64,000 nucleotides of DNA from Bufo bufo. Lineage: Eukaryota > Chordata > Amphibia > Anura > Bufonidae. The notes beneath the pieces are model-generated. The model saw only the letters and a list, made by a program, of their open reading frames with translations, did no database searches and was not told the DNA's origin. Position 1 is the first letter of the stretch. Every line of letters begins with the position of its first letter. The translations under genes were made by a program, and so were the position numbers. Of this stretch, positions 31,279 through 43,429 are shown in pieces. The stretch is taken from positions 344,368,641 to 344,432,640 of the forward strand of contig NC_053392.1 of the NCBI RefSeq assembly GCF_905171765.1. The letters are read 5' to 3'.

Positions 31279-34200
31279 ATGAGGAAAACATCTAATAAGG
31301 GACGCGGACACGGACGTGGACATGGTCGTGGTGGTGTTAGTGGACCCTCTGGTGCTGGGAGAGGACGTGGCCGTTCTGCCACAGCCACACGTCCTAGCTA
31401 ACCAACTACCTCAGGTCCCAGTAGCCAGCAGAATTTACAGCGATATTTGGTGGGGCCCAATGCCGTTCTAAGGATGGTAAGGCCTGAGCAGGTACAGGCA
31501 TTAGTCAATTGGGTGGCCGACAGTGGATCCAGCACGTTCACATTATCTCCCACCCAGTCTTCTGCAGAAAGCGCACAGATGGCGCATGAAAACCAAGCCC
31601 ATCGGTCTGTCACATCACCCCCATGCATATCAGGGAAACTGTCTGAGCCTCAAGTTATGCAGCAGTCTCTTATGCTGTTTGAAGACTCTGCTGCCAGGGT
31701 TTCCCAAGGGCATCCACCTAGCCCTTCCCCAGGGGTGGAAGAGATAGAATGCACTAACGCACAACCACTTATTTTTCCTGATGATGAGGACATGGGAATA
31801 CCACCTCAGCACGTCTCTGATGATGACGAAACACAGGTGCCAACTGCTGCGTCTTTCTGCAGTGTGCAGACTGAACAGGAGGTCAGGGATCAAGACTGGG
31901 TGGAAGACGATGCAGGGGACGATGAGGTCCTAGACCCCACATGGAATGAAGATCGTGCCACTGACTTTCACAGTTCGGAGTAAGAGGCAGTGGTGAGACC
32001 GAGCCAACAGCGTAGCAAAAGAGGGAGCAGTGGGCAAAATCAGAACACCCGCCGCCAAGAGACTCCGCCTGCTACTGATCGCCGCCATCTGGGACCGAGC
32101 ACCCCAAAGGCAGCTTCAAGGAGTTCCCTGGCATGGCACTTCTTCAAACAATGTGCTGACGACAAGACCCGAGTGGTTTGCACGCTGTGCCATCAGAGCC
32201 TGAAGCGAGGCATTAACGTTCTGAACCTTAGCACAACTTGCATGACCAGGCATTTGCATGCAAAGCATGAACTGCAGTGGAGTAAACACCTTTAAAACAA
32301 GGAAGTCACTCAGGCTCCCCCTGCTACCTCTTCTGCTGCTGCCGCTTCGGCCTCTTCTGCTGCTGCCGCCGCCTCGGCCTCTTCTGCTGCTGCTGCCACT
32401 GCCTCGGCCTCTTCCTCTGCCTCTGAAGGAACGTTGGAACCTGCCGCCCAGCAAACATGGGATGTACCACCAACACTACCACCTGCGTCACCAAGCATCT
32501 CAACCATGTCACACGGCAGCGTTCAGCTCTCCATCTCACAAACATTTGAGAGAAAGCGTAAATTCCCACCTAGCCACCCTCGATCCCTGGCCCTGAATGC
32601 CAGCATTTCTAAACTACTGGCCTATGAAATGCTGTCATTTAGGCTGGTGGACACACACAGCTTCAAACAGCTCATGTCGCTTGCTGTCCCACAGTATGTT
32701 GTTCCCAGCCGCCACTACTTCTCCAAGAGAGCCGTGCCTTCCCTGCACAAACAAGTGTCCGATAAAATCAAGTGTGCACTGCGCAACGCCATCTGTGGCA
32801 AGGTCCACCTAACCACAGATACGTGGACCAGTAAGCACGGCCAGGGACGCTATATCTCCCTAACTGCACACTGGGTAAATGTAGTGGCGGCTGGGCCCCA
32901 GGCGGAGAGCTGTTTGGCGCACGTCCTTCCGCCGCCAAGGATCGCAGGGCAACATTCTTTGCCTCCTTTCTCCTCCTCCTCCTACTCAGCTTCCTCCTCC
33001 TCTTCTTCTACCTGCTCATCCAGTCAGCCACACACCTTCACCACCAACTTCAGCCCAGCCCGGGGTAAACGTCAGCAGGCCATTCTGAAACTCATATGTT
33101 TGGGGGACAGGCCCCACACCGCACAGGAGTTGTGGGGGGGTATAGAACAACAGACCGACGAGTGGTTGCTGCCGGTGAGCCTCAAGCCCGGCCTGGTGGT
33201 GTGCGATAATGGGCGAAATCTCGTTGCAGCTCTGGGACTAGACGGTTTGACGCACATCCCTTGCCTGGCGCATGTGCTGAATTTGGTGGTGCAGAAGTTC
33301 ATTCGCAACTACCCCGACATGTCAGAGCTGCTGCATAAAGTGCGGGCCGTCTGTTCGCGCTTCCGGCGTTCACACCCTGCCGCTGCTCGCCTGTCTGCGC
33401 TACAGCGTAACTTCGGCCTTCCCGCTCACCGCCTCATATGCGACGTACCCACCAGGTGGAACTCCACCTTGCATATGCTGGACAGACTGTGCGAGCAGCA
33501 GCAGGCCATAGTGGAGTTTCAGCTGCAGCACGCACGGGTCAGTCGCACTGTGGATCAGACACACTTCACCACCAATGACTGGGCCTCCATGCGAGACCTG
33601 TGTGCCCTGTTGCGTTGTTTCGAGTACTCCACCAACATGGCCAGTGGCGATGACACCGTTATCAGCGTTACAATACCACTTCTATGTCTCCTTGAGAAAA
33701 CACTTAGGGCGATGATGGAAGAGGAGGTGGCCCAGGAGGAAGAGGAGGAAGAGGGGTCATTTTTAGTACTTTCAGGCCAGTCTCTTCGAAGTGACTCAGA
33801 GGGAGGTTTTTTGCAACACCAGAGGCCAGGTACAAATGTGGCCAGACAGGGCCCACTACTGGATGACGAGGAGGACGAGGATGAGGAGGAGGTGGAGGAG
33901 GATGAGGATGAAGCATGTTCACAGCGGGGTGGCACCCAAAGCAGCTCGGGCCCATCACTGGTGCGTGGCTGGGGGGAAACACAGGACGATGACGATACGC
34001 CTCCCACAGAGGACAGCTTGTCCTTACCTCTGGGCAGCCTGGCACACATGAGCGACTACATGCTGCAGTGCCTGCGCAACGACAGCAGAGTTGCCCACAT
34101 TTTAACGTGTGCGGACTACTGGGTTGCCACCCTGCTCGATCCCCGGTACAAAGACAATGTGCCCACCTTACTTCCTACACTGGAGCGTGATAGGAAGATG

Positions 34201-34740
34201 CGCGAGTACAAGCGCACGTTGGTAGACGCGCTACTGAGAGCATTCCCAAATGTCACAGGGGAACCAGTGAAAGCCCAAGGCGAAGGCAGAGGAGGAGCAA
34301 GAGGTCGCCAACGCAGCTGTGTCACGCCCAGCTCCTCTGAGGGCAGGGTTAGCATGGCAGAGATGTGGAGAAGTTTTGTCAACACGCCACAGCTAACTGC
34401 ACCACCACCTGATACGAAACGTGTTAGCAGGAGGCAACATTTCACTAACATGGTGGAACAGTACCTGTGCACACCCCTGCACATACTGACTGATGGTTCG
34501 GCCCCATTCAACTTCTGGGTCTCCAAATTGTCCACGTGGCCAGAGCTAGCCTTTTATGCCTTGGAGGTGCTGGCCTGCCCGGCAGCCAGCGTTTTGTCTG
34601 AACGTGTATTCAGCGCGACAGGGGGCGTCATTACAGATAAACGCAGCCGCCTGTCTACAGCCAATGTGGACAAGCTGACGTTCATAAAAATGAACCAGGC
34701 ATGGATCCCACAGGACCTGTCCATCCCTTGTGCAGATTAG
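31279..34740 (+). pseudogene. BED-finger hAT transposase, full length with three TAA stops
   Basis: One frame of 1,153 codons without a frameshift. ATG 31279 opens an RG-rich segment (RGHGRGHGRGGVSG). Acidic and Ser/Pro-rich text follows, then a BED zinc finger (about 32118-32275: RVVCTLCHQ ... MTRHLHAKH) and an Ala/Ser run. The RNase-H-like catalytic core has a first Asp in LTTDTWTS (about 32813) and a second in VVCDNGRN (about 33199), with PCLAHVLNLVVQ and RWNSTLHMLDRL. An acidic insert covers 33715-33920. The C-terminal dimerisation domain has FNFWVSKLSTWPELAFYALE and SVLSERVFSATGG, the SER Glu being the third catalytic residue. It resembles ZBED-type hAT proteins. Stops at 31399, 31981 and 32293 all lie before the catalytic core, so a product starting after 32293 would keep the catalytic and dimerisation regions but lose the BED finger. 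Confidence 0.9.
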
Positions 34741-36183
34741 ATATTAACTACCTCCCCTTAACAATATATTATTCTACTCCAGGGCACTTCCTCATTCAAT
34801 ACTATTTTTTATTTCATTTTACCATTATATTGCGGGGCAACCCAAAGTTGAATGAACCTCTCCTCTGTCTGGGTGCCGGGGCCTAATTGTGTGACAGTGG
34901 CCTGTTCCAGTGGTGGGTGACGTGAAGCCTGATTCTCTGCTATGACATGAAGACTTATTCTTTGCTGACATGAAGCCAGATTCAATGTTACGCGACCTCT
35001 CTCCTCTGCCTGGGTGCCTGGGCCTAAATATGTGACAGTGGCCTGTTCCAGTGGTGGGTGACGTGAAGCCTGATTCTCTGCTATGACATGAAGACAGATT
35101 CTGCGCTGACATAAGGCCAGATTCTCTGTTACGGGACCTCTCTCCTCTGCCTGGGTGCCTGGGCCTAAATGTGTGACAGTGGCCTGTTCCAGTGGTGGGT
35201 GACGTGAAGCCTGATTCTCTGCTATGACATGAAGACAGATTCTGCGCTGACATAAGGCCAGATTCTCTGTTACGGGACCTCTCTCCTCTGCCTGGGTGCC
35301 TGGGCCTAAATATGTGACAGTGGCCTGTTCCAGTGGGTGACGTGAAGCCTGATTCTCTGCTATGACATGAAGACTGATTCTGCGCTAACATAAGGCCAGA
35401 TTCTCTGTTACGGGACCTCTCTCCTCTGTCTGGATTCGGGGGCCTAAATATGTGACAGTGGCCTGTTCCAGTGGTGGGTGACGTGAAGCCTGATTCTCTG
35501 CTATGACATGAAGACAGATTCTGTGCTGACATAAGGCCAGATTCTCTGTTACGGGACCACTCTCCTCTGCCTGGGTGCCTGGGCCTAAATGTGTGACAGT
35601 GGCCTGTTCCAGTGGTGGGTGACGTGAAGCCTGATTCTCTGCTATGACATGAAGACAGATTCTGCGCTCACATAAGGCCAGATTCTCTGTTAAGGGACCG
35701 CTCTCCTCTTTCTGGGTGCCGGGGCCTAAATATGTGACAGTGGCCTCTTCCAGTGGTGGGTGACATGAAGCCAGATTCTCTGCTATGGCATGAAGAGACT
35801 GATTCTCTGCTGATATGAAGCCAGATTTTTTGCTATGGCATGAAGAGACTGATTCTCTGCTGACGTGAAGCCAGATTCTCTGCTATGGGACCTCTGTCCA
35901 ATTGATATTGGGTCATTTTTTTTTTTTTCTTTAAATTCATTTCCCTATCCACATTTGTTTGCAGGGGATTTACCTACATGTTGCTGCCTTTTGCAGCCCT
36001 CTAGCTCTTTCCTGGGCTGTTTTACAGCCTTTTTAGTGCCCAAAAGTTCGGGTCCCCATTGACTTCAATGGGGTTCGGGTTCGGGACGAAGTTTGGTTCG
36101 GGTTCGGATCCCGAACCCGAACATTTCCGGGAAGTTCGGCCGAACTTCTCGAACCCGAACATCCAGGTGTTCGCTCAACTCTA
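34741..36183. repeat. 141-bp array block 1 plus hAT 3' terminus
   Basis: Units with 'gtgggtgacgtgaagcctga' repeat at 141-base spacing (34911, 35052, 35193 and on). They lead into 'ggacctctgtccaattgata', a T-rich stretch and the terminal region with palindrome GAAGTTCGGCCGAACTTC, ending CTCTA at 36183. Minus-strand long frames exist only because 141 is 47 codons. Confidence 0.92.
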
Positions 36184-37620
36184 ATGAAGACTGATTCTGC
36201 GCTGACATAAGGCCAGATTCTCTGTTACGGGACCTCTCTCCTCTGTCTGAGTGCCGGGGCCTAAATATGTGACAGTGGCCTGTTCCAGTGGTGGGTGACG
36301 TAAAGCCTGATTCTCTGCTATGACATGAAGACTGATTCTGTGCTGACATAAGGCCAGATTCTCTGTTACGGGACCTCTCTCCTCTGTCTGGGTGCCGGGG
36401 CCTAAATATGTGACAGTGGCCTGTTCCAGTGGTGGGTGACGTGAAGCCTGATTCTCTGCTATGACATGAAGACAGATTCTGTGCTGACATAAGGCCAGAT
36501 TCTCTGTTACGGGACCTCTCTCCTCTGTCTGGGTGCCGGGGCCTAAATATGTGACAGTGGCCTGTTCCAGTGGTGGGTGACGTAAAGCCTGATTCTCTGC
36601 TATGACATGAAGACTGATTCTGTGCTGACATAAGGCCAGATTCTCTGTTACGGGACCTCTCTCCTCTGTCTGGGTGCCGGGGCCTAAATATGTGACAGTG
36701 GCCTGTTCCAGTGGTGGGTGACGTGAAGCCTGATTCTCTGCTATGACATGAAGACAGATTCTGTGCTGACATAAGGCCAGATTCTCTGTTACGGGACCTC
36801 TCTCCTCTGCCTGGGTGCCTGGGCCTAAATATGTGACAGTGGCCTGTTCCAGTGGTGGGTGACGTGAAGCCTGATTCTCTGCTATGACATGAAGACTGAT
36901 TCTGCGCTGACATGAGGCCAGATTCTCTGTTACGGGACCTCTCTCCTCTGCCTGGGTGCCTGGGTCTAAATATGTGACAGTGGCCTGTTCCAGTGGTGGG
37001 TGACGTGAAGCCTGATTCTCTGCTATGACATGAAGACTGATTCTGCGCTGACATAAGGCCAGATTCTCTGTTACGGGACCTCTCTCCTCTGTCTGGGTGC
37101 CGGGGCCTAAATATGTGACAGTGGCCTGTTCCAGTGGTGGGTGACGTGAAGCCTGATTCTCTGCTATGACATGAAGACTGATTCTGCGCTGACATGAAGC
37201 CAGATTCTCTGCTATGGCATGAAGAGACTGATTCTCTACTGACATGAAGCCAGATTCTTTGCTATGGCATGAAGAGACTGATTCTCTGCTGATGTGAAGC
37301 CAGATTCTCTGCTATGGGACCTCTGTCCAACTGATATTGGTTAATTTTTATTTTTTTTTATTTTTATTTTAATTTATTTCCCTATTCACATTTGTTTGCA
37401 GGGGATTTACCTACATGTTGCTGCCTTTTGCAGCCCTCTAGCTCTTTCCTGGGCTGTTTTACAGCCTTTTTAGTGCCCAAAAGTTCGGGTCCCCATTGAC
37501 TTCAATGGGGTTCGGGTTCGGGACGAAGTTCGGTTCGGGTTCGGATCCCGAACCCGAACATTTCCGGGAAGTTCGGCCGAACTTCTCGAACCCGAACATC
37601 CAGGTGTTCGCTCAACTCTA
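36184..37620. repeat. 141-bp array block 2 plus second copy of the 3' terminus
   Basis: Starts atgaagactgattctgcgct directly after the first terminus and repeats the block-1 plan: about seven 141-bp units, the 'ctgatattggttaattttta' stretch and the same GTTCGGGTTCGG-rich end. The 376-codon minus frame is a by-product. Confidence 0.92.
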
Positions 37621-39901
37621 ATGAAGACTGATTCTGCGCTGACATAAGGCCAGATTCTCTGTTACGGGACCTCTCTCCTCTGTCTGAGTGCCGGGGCCTA
37701 AATATGTGACAGTGGCCTGTTCCAGTGGTGGGTGACGTAAAGCCTGATTCTCTGCTATGACATGAAGACTGTTTCTGTGCTGACATAAGGCCAGATTCTC
37801 TGTTGCGGGACCTCTCTCCTCTGTCTGGGTGCCGGGGCCTAAATATGTGACAGTGGCCTGTTCCAGTGGTGGGTGACGTGAAGCCTGATTCTCTGCTATG
37901 ACATGAAGACAGATTCTGTGCTGACATAAGGCCAGATTCTCTGTTACGGGACCTCTCTCCTATGTCTGGGTGCCGGGGCCTAAATATGTGACAGTGGCCT
38001 GTTCCAGTGGTGGGTGACGTGAAGCCTGATTCTCTGCTATGACATGAAGACAGATTCTGTGCTGACATAAGGCCAGATTCTCTGTTACGGGACCTCTCTC
38101 CTCTGTCTGGGTGCCGGGGCCTAAATATGTGACAGTGGCCTGTTCCAGTGGTGGGTGACGTGAAGCCTGATTCTCTGCTATGACATGAAGACAGATTCTG
38201 TGCTGACATAAGGCCAGATTCTCTGTTACGGGACCTCTCTCCTATGTCTGGGTGCCGGGGCCTAAATGTGTGACAGTGGCCTGTTCCAGTGGTGGGTGAC
38301 GTGAAGCCTGATTCTCTGCTATGACATGAAGACTGATTCTGCGCTGACATAAGGCCAGATTCTCTGTTACGGGACCTCTCTCCTCTGCCTGGGTGCCTGG
38401 GCCTAAATGTGTGACAGTGGCCTGTTCCAGTGGTGGGTGACGTGAAGCCTGATTCTCTGCTATGACATGAAGACTGATTCTGCGGTGACATAAGGCCAGA
38501 TTCTCTGTTACGGGACCTCTCTCCTCTGTCTGGGTGCCGGGGCCTAAATATGTGACAGTGGCCTGTTCCAGTGGTGGGTGACGTAAAGCCTGATTCTCTG
38601 CTATGACATGAAGACTGATTCTGTGCTGACAGAAGGCCAGATTCTCTGTTACGGGACCTCTCTCCTCTGTCTGGGTGCCGGGGCCTAAATATGTGACAGT
38701 GGCCTGTTCCAGTGGTGGGTGACGTGAAGCCTGATTCTCTGCTATGACATGAAGACAGATTCTGTGCTGACATAAGGCCAGATTCTCTGTTACGGGACCT
38801 CTCTCCTCTGCCTGGGTGCCTGGGCCTAAATATGTGACAGTGGCCTGTTCCAGTGGTGGGTGACGTGAAGCCTGATTCTCTGCTATGACATGAAGACTGA
38901 TTCTGTGCTGACATAAGGCCAGATTCTCTGTTACGGGACCTCTCTCCTCTGTCTGGATGCCGGGGCCTAAATATGTGACAGTGGCCTGTTCCAGTGGTGG
39001 GTGACGTGAAGCCTGATTCTCTGCTATGACATGAAGACAGATTCTGTGCTGACATAAGGCCAGATTCTCTGTTACGGGACCTCTCTCCTCTGCCTGGGTG
39101 CCTGGGCCTAAATATGTGACAGTGGCCTGTTCCAGTGGTGGGTGACGTGAAGCCTGATTCTCTGCTATGACATGAAGACTGATTCTGCGCTGACATAAAG
39201 CCAGATTCTCTGTTACGGGACCTCTCTCCTCTGCCTGAGTGCCTGGGCCTAAATATGTGACAGTGGCCTGTTCCAGTGGTGGGTGACGTGAAGCCTGATT
39301 CTCTGCTATGACATGAAGACTGATTCTGCGCTGACATAAGGCCAGATTCTCTGTTACGGGACCTCTCTCCTCTGTCTGGGTGCCGGGGCCTAAATATGTG
39401 ACAGTGGCCTGTTCCAGTGGTGGGTGACGTGAAGCCTGATTCTCTGCTATGACATGAAGACTGATTCTGCGCTGACTTGAAGCCAGACTCTCTGCTATGG
39501 CATGAAGAGACTGATTCTCTGCTGACATGAAGCCAGATTCTTTGCTATGGCATGAAGAGACTGATTCTCTGCTGACGTGAAGCCAGATTCTCTGCTATGG
39601 GACCTTTGTCCAATTGATATTGGTTAATTTTTATTTTTTTAATTTTAATTTTCATTCATTTCCCTATCCACATTTGTTTGCAGGGATTTACCTACATGTT
39701 GCTGCCTTTTGCAGCCCTCTAGCTCTTTCCTGGGCTGTTTTACAGCCTTTTTAGTGCCCAAAAGTTCGGGTCCCCATTGACTTCAATGGGGTTTGGGTTC
39801 GGGACGAAGTTCGGGTCGGGTTCGGATCCCGAACCCGAACATTTCCGGGAAGTTCGGCCGAACTTCTCAAACCCGAACATCCAGGTGTTCACTCAACTCT
39901 A
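37621..39901. repeat. 141-bp array block 3 plus third copy of the 3' terminus
   Basis: Same junction and plan as block 2, but with about thirteen 141-bp units; it is 844 bases longer than block 2, close to six units. It ends at the mariner-like sequence 'atcaccaaccattccc'. The 611-codon minus frame is a by-product. Confidence 0.92.
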
Positions 39902-39957
39902 ATCACCAACCATTCCCATTTTATTAAGGTGTATCCATATAAATGGCCCACCCTGTA
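39902..39957 (+). mobile_element. Terminus of the mariner-like element
   Basis: 'atcaccaaccattcccattt' through 'aaatggcccaccctg' followed by TA is the outer end of the element whose coding tail lies at 28918-29064. LINE sequence resumes directly beyond it. Confidence 0.7.
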
Positions 39958-42955
39958 CTCCATTGACTACAACCCTCTGTTGCCTGTCCCTCAGCCACTG
40001 CCTAATCCATTCAATAATATGGGAGCCCAAGCCCAAAGACTGCAATTTATTGATAAGCCTTCTATGTGGGACAGTATCAAAAGCCTTACTAAAGTCTAGA
40101 TAAGCGATGTCTACTGCACCTCCTCCATCTATTATTTTAGTCACCCAATCAAAAAAATCAATAAGATTAGTTTGACATGATCTCCCTGAAGTAAACCCAT
40201 GCTGTTTTTCATCTTTCAATCCATGCGATTTTAGATGTTCCACAATCCTCTCCTTAAGTTCGGTTTCCATTAATTTCCCCACTATTGATGTCAGGCTTAC
40301 TGTGCACAACATTTGCTAATTGTGAATGGGCACAACATTTGCTCATTTCCAATCTTCTGGGACGACTCCTGTTACCAGTGATTGGTTAAATAAATCTGTT
40401 AATGGTTTTGCTAGTTCACCGCTGAGCTCTTTTAATAGCTTTGGGTGTATCCCATCAGGCCCCTGTGACTTATTTGTATTAATTTTAGACAGCTGACTTA
40501 GAACCTCTTCCTCTGTAAAGACATATGCATCAAAAGATTCATTAGTCTTCTTTCCTAACTGAGGTTCTTTTTCCTTAATTTTCCTTTGTAAAAACTGAAC
40601 AGAAGTATTCATTGAGGCAGTCAGCTATTTCTTTATCTTCCTCCATATACCTTCCTTCTTTTGTTTTTAATTTGGTAATTCCTTGTTTTAGTTTCCTTTT
40701 TTCATTTATGTATCTGAAGAATGCCTTATCGTCTTTTTTCCCTGACTGAGCTAATTTCTCTTCTGCCTGTGCTTTAGAAGCTCTTATAACTTGTTTTGCC
40801 TCTCTCTCCCTAATCTTAGAAATTTGCCTGTCATCCTCGTTTTTTTTTTTTATATAATTCCTAAATGCTATCTTTTTGCTTTTAATGATTTTGGCCACTT
40901 CTGCTGAGTACCACAGTGGTCTCTTCCTTTTTTTGCTTTTACTGACAAGCTGTCACAGCCACTATCTCTGGCTGTGACCTTCCGTCCTTGCTCGTTCGGC
41001 GCTCCTCGCTGAAGTTTTGTTTCTGTGTGTTTGTGGTTCTTTATGGGTTAACTCCCCTGTGTGCCTATTAGGAGTTAATCCTCTGTCTGCTCCATGGGTG
41101 TGGTCTCTCTGCTGCACCCATGGAACCTGTATATAAGGCTGAGGTTTCCTCAGTTCTGGGTCAGCTCTCCTGGTGTGTGTTGTCTTGCTCTGCTCCTGGT
41201 TTGTACTCTCTCTCCCATGCTGCTGACCCATGGGATCTGTGTCTGTCTGTGCTCTGTGGGTTTCCCTACTTGTTCATTCCCGTCCTCTTTCCTGTCTTTC
41301 TGTTATCTGTTCTGCCAGTTATGTTTTAGTTACTTTGTGTGTTTTCATATGTCTGTGTTCAGCAAGCCTTTGCAGCAGAGTGGCATGCGCAAGGCCATGC
41401 AGCTTACTACTGGTGGAGCAAGTCCTTCTCTGCTCATTGCCACTCCTGCTCCCTTGCGTGAACTCCTGCTTGTATTCTTAGTTACCTTGTGTGTATTCAT
41501 ATGTCTCGGTTCAGCAAGCGCCTAGCTGCAGAGTGCTATGCGCAAGGCCACGCAGTATACCACTGGTGGAGCAAGTCCTTCTCTGCTCATTGCCACTCCT
41601 GCTCCCTTCCGTGAACTCCTGCTTGTATTATTAGTTGCCCTGTTTTGTATTTGCCTGTCTGTTATGTTTGCCTATGTGCCGTCGGTACCTTCTGGTACAT
41701 GTTGTCCATTCGTTCCTGCTGTCACTGTCTAGTTCACGCTCCAGAGTGGACCCTGGCAACTTCCTGCGGCAAAGTCTAACCCTACCATCTAGGGCTCTAG
41801 TGAATACCAGGAGTTGCTTAGTCACGCCCCTCTGGAGTATTACTAGACAGTGGCGCAGTGGGGGTTTTCTCCCACTGTGCTGACGGTACATAGAGCTCAT
41901 GTTTTGTCTGTGCTGCCTTCCATGTTTTTGTTTGTGCAATAAACTCTTATGTGTCTGTACCTGATTTCCGTTTATTGCTTGACGACGCGGTGGTCTCTCC
42001 TGGGACCTCCAACTCGTGACACAAGCCTAATGCAATTTTCTGTTGCCTTCAATAGTGCCACTTTTAAGTAGTCCCATTTCTCCTGGACTCCAATGAAACT
42101 GTTCCAATCTGATAGGGACTCGTATACCACTTATCTAATTTTAGAAAAGTCAGTTTTTCTAAAATCTAAAACTTTTGTTTTTGTGTGGGGTGAATCAGTC
42201 ACTGTACTTATAGTAAACCACACTGACTGGTGATCACTAGATCCCAAACTTTCCCCTACAGTAATATCATATACCAAATTCCCATTTGTGAATACTAAAT
42301 CTAAAATGGCCTCCTTCCGGGTTGGCTCCTCAACTACTTGCTGTAGAGATAATCCCAGTAGGGAATTTAGAATTTCTGTACTCCTGGCAGAACTAGCTAT
42401 TTTGGTTTTCCAGTTTACATCTGGAAGATTGAAGTCTCCCATAATGATAACTTCCCCCTTCAATGTCATTTCAGCTATTTCCTCAACTAGTAGATCATCT
42501 AATTCTTTGACTTGGCTAGGTGGTCTATATATCACACCTACACGAGTTACCTTATGATTATTAAGCTGCAAGGTAACCCAAACTGACTCTAAATTGTTCT
42601 CGCTAACTTTTATCAAATTAGATTTTATTCTATCTTTCACATACAGGGCCACCCCTTCCCCCTTCTTGCCTTCTCTGTCTTTCCTGTATAGAGAGAACCC
42701 TGGTATTGATATATCCCAGTCATTACTCCCCTTGAACTACGTCTCAGTAACAGCCACTACATCTATATTCTCAGATGCCATTATAGCCTCAAGTTCATTG
42801 ATCTTATTGCATAAACTGCGAGCATTTGTAGACAAGAATCTGAGCATGTCATTTCTTAACCTTTGTGCTACTGGCATCTTCTGGCATTGTTCCGGGGGGC
42901 AGTTGGACTGCTGGATTATCACTCTTTTGCCCCCCTTTCCTAGTTTAAATGCTCC
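39958..42955 (-). pseudogene. LINE endonuclease and reverse transcriptase N-terminal part (CR1/Rex1-like)
   Basis: Minus-strand coding order from 42955: an apurinic-like endonuclease with LSTNARSLCNKINELEAI, VIIMGDFNLPDVNW and GSSDHQSVWF; a linker with Lys/Glu-rich helices (40575-40898); then the reverse transcriptase fingers and palm with KSQGPDGIHPKLLKE (40343-40612) and AYLDFSKAFDTVPHRRL (39958-40312). It has a TAG at 42737-42739, a stop and local duplication of 'gcaaatgttgtgc' replacing about 15 residues near 40310-40350, and an LTR insertion at 40951-42021. The active-site FADD box is on the other fragment at 28.7 kb. No full product is possible. Confidence 0.9.
40951..42021 (+). mobile_element. 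Solo LTR with 5-bp target duplication, inside the LINE
   Basis: Starts TGTCACAGCC and ends ACTCGTGACA (inverted TGTCAC/GTGACA ends). It is flanked by caagc at 40946-40950 and 42022-42026. A TATA-like box (TATATAAGG near 41131) and AATAAA (near 41939) lie in LTR order on the plus strand. The interior has a tandem duplication of about 155 bases ('gttcagcaagc' ... 'ctgctcattgccactcctgc', 41350-41620). The reading frames in it are not convincing genes. Confidence 0.9.
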
Positions 42956-43037
42956 TTAGCATATACTAAGAACTGTATATTTTTTTCCATCATTTTCAAT
43001 ACTTTTTCTATAGAGAGTGTCTTCAGTGACTAGTTAC
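42956..43037 (+). mobile_element. Resumed hAT array unit right of the LINE
   Basis: 'ccatcattttcaatactttt' and 'gtgtcttcagtgactagt' match the 121-bp units at 26860-27821, proving that the LINE inserted into that array. Confidence 0.85.
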
Positions 43038-43312
43038 TAGAGTTGAGCCGACACCGGTTCGGCCAAACTACACAAAAAAGTTCGAGTTCGGGACCCGAAC
43101 TTGACCCCGAACACCATTGAAGTCAATGGGGACCCGAACTTTTGAGCACTAAAATGGCTGTAAAAATGTCATGGAAAGGGCTAGAGGGCTGCATATGGCA
43201 TCAAAATGTGGTTAAGAGCATGGCAAGTGCTCTGCAAACAAATGTGGATAGGGAAATGACTTTAAATAACAACAAAAAAACAAAAACTTGATCTAGTAGA
43301 ACTAGTGTTGAG
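43038..43312 (-). mobile_element. Truncated terminus of a GTTCGGGTTCGG-type hAT, reversed
   Basis: Starts TAGAGTTGAGCCGACACCGG and is the reverse complement, with changes, of the 3' ends at 36183, 37620 and 39901 (shared 'cattgaagtcaatggggacc', 'caaacaaatgtggataggg'). It stops where the next hAT begins at 43313. Confidence 0.75.
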
Positions 43313-43429
43313 CGCGAATATCCGTTTTGCGAATTTTTATTGCGAATATCGTAACTTCGAGAATTCGCGAACAATTAGAATATTTGCCTCTATATTCGTT
43401 AAAACGAAATTTCGTTTCCTTTTAAGCTA

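Larger units (their letters stand above)
29299..39901 (+). mobile_element. Large hAT element with tandem arrays and triplicated 3' end
   Basis: A hAT of about 10.6 kb inserted in a mariner-like repeat. Order: 78-bp array, 295-bp array, transposase frame, then three successive blocks of 141-bp repeats each closed by the same 3' terminus (…CAGGTGTTCGCTCAACTCTA type, ending at 36183, 37620 and 39901). The expected 5' terminus TAGAGTTGAG is absent at the left edge, so the 5' end is truncated and no target duplication can be shown. Confidence 0.8.

Noticed and set aside
31981..32295. Separate small BED-finger gene
   Set aside because: It is in the same frame as the flanking transposase segments and is bounded only by TAA codons, so it is part of the interrupted transposase.
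36065..39528. Minus-strand frames of 354, 376, 428 and 611 codons with a 47-residue repeat
   Set aside because: They are antisense to the 3' region of a hAT element and exist in two overlapping frames at once because the 141-bp unit is divisible by three.
41094..41883. Cys- and Leu-rich plus frames (143 and 82 codons) as secreted proteins
   Set aside because: They lie inside a solo LTR bounded by a 5-bp target duplication and across its internal duplication, and have no consistent domain.
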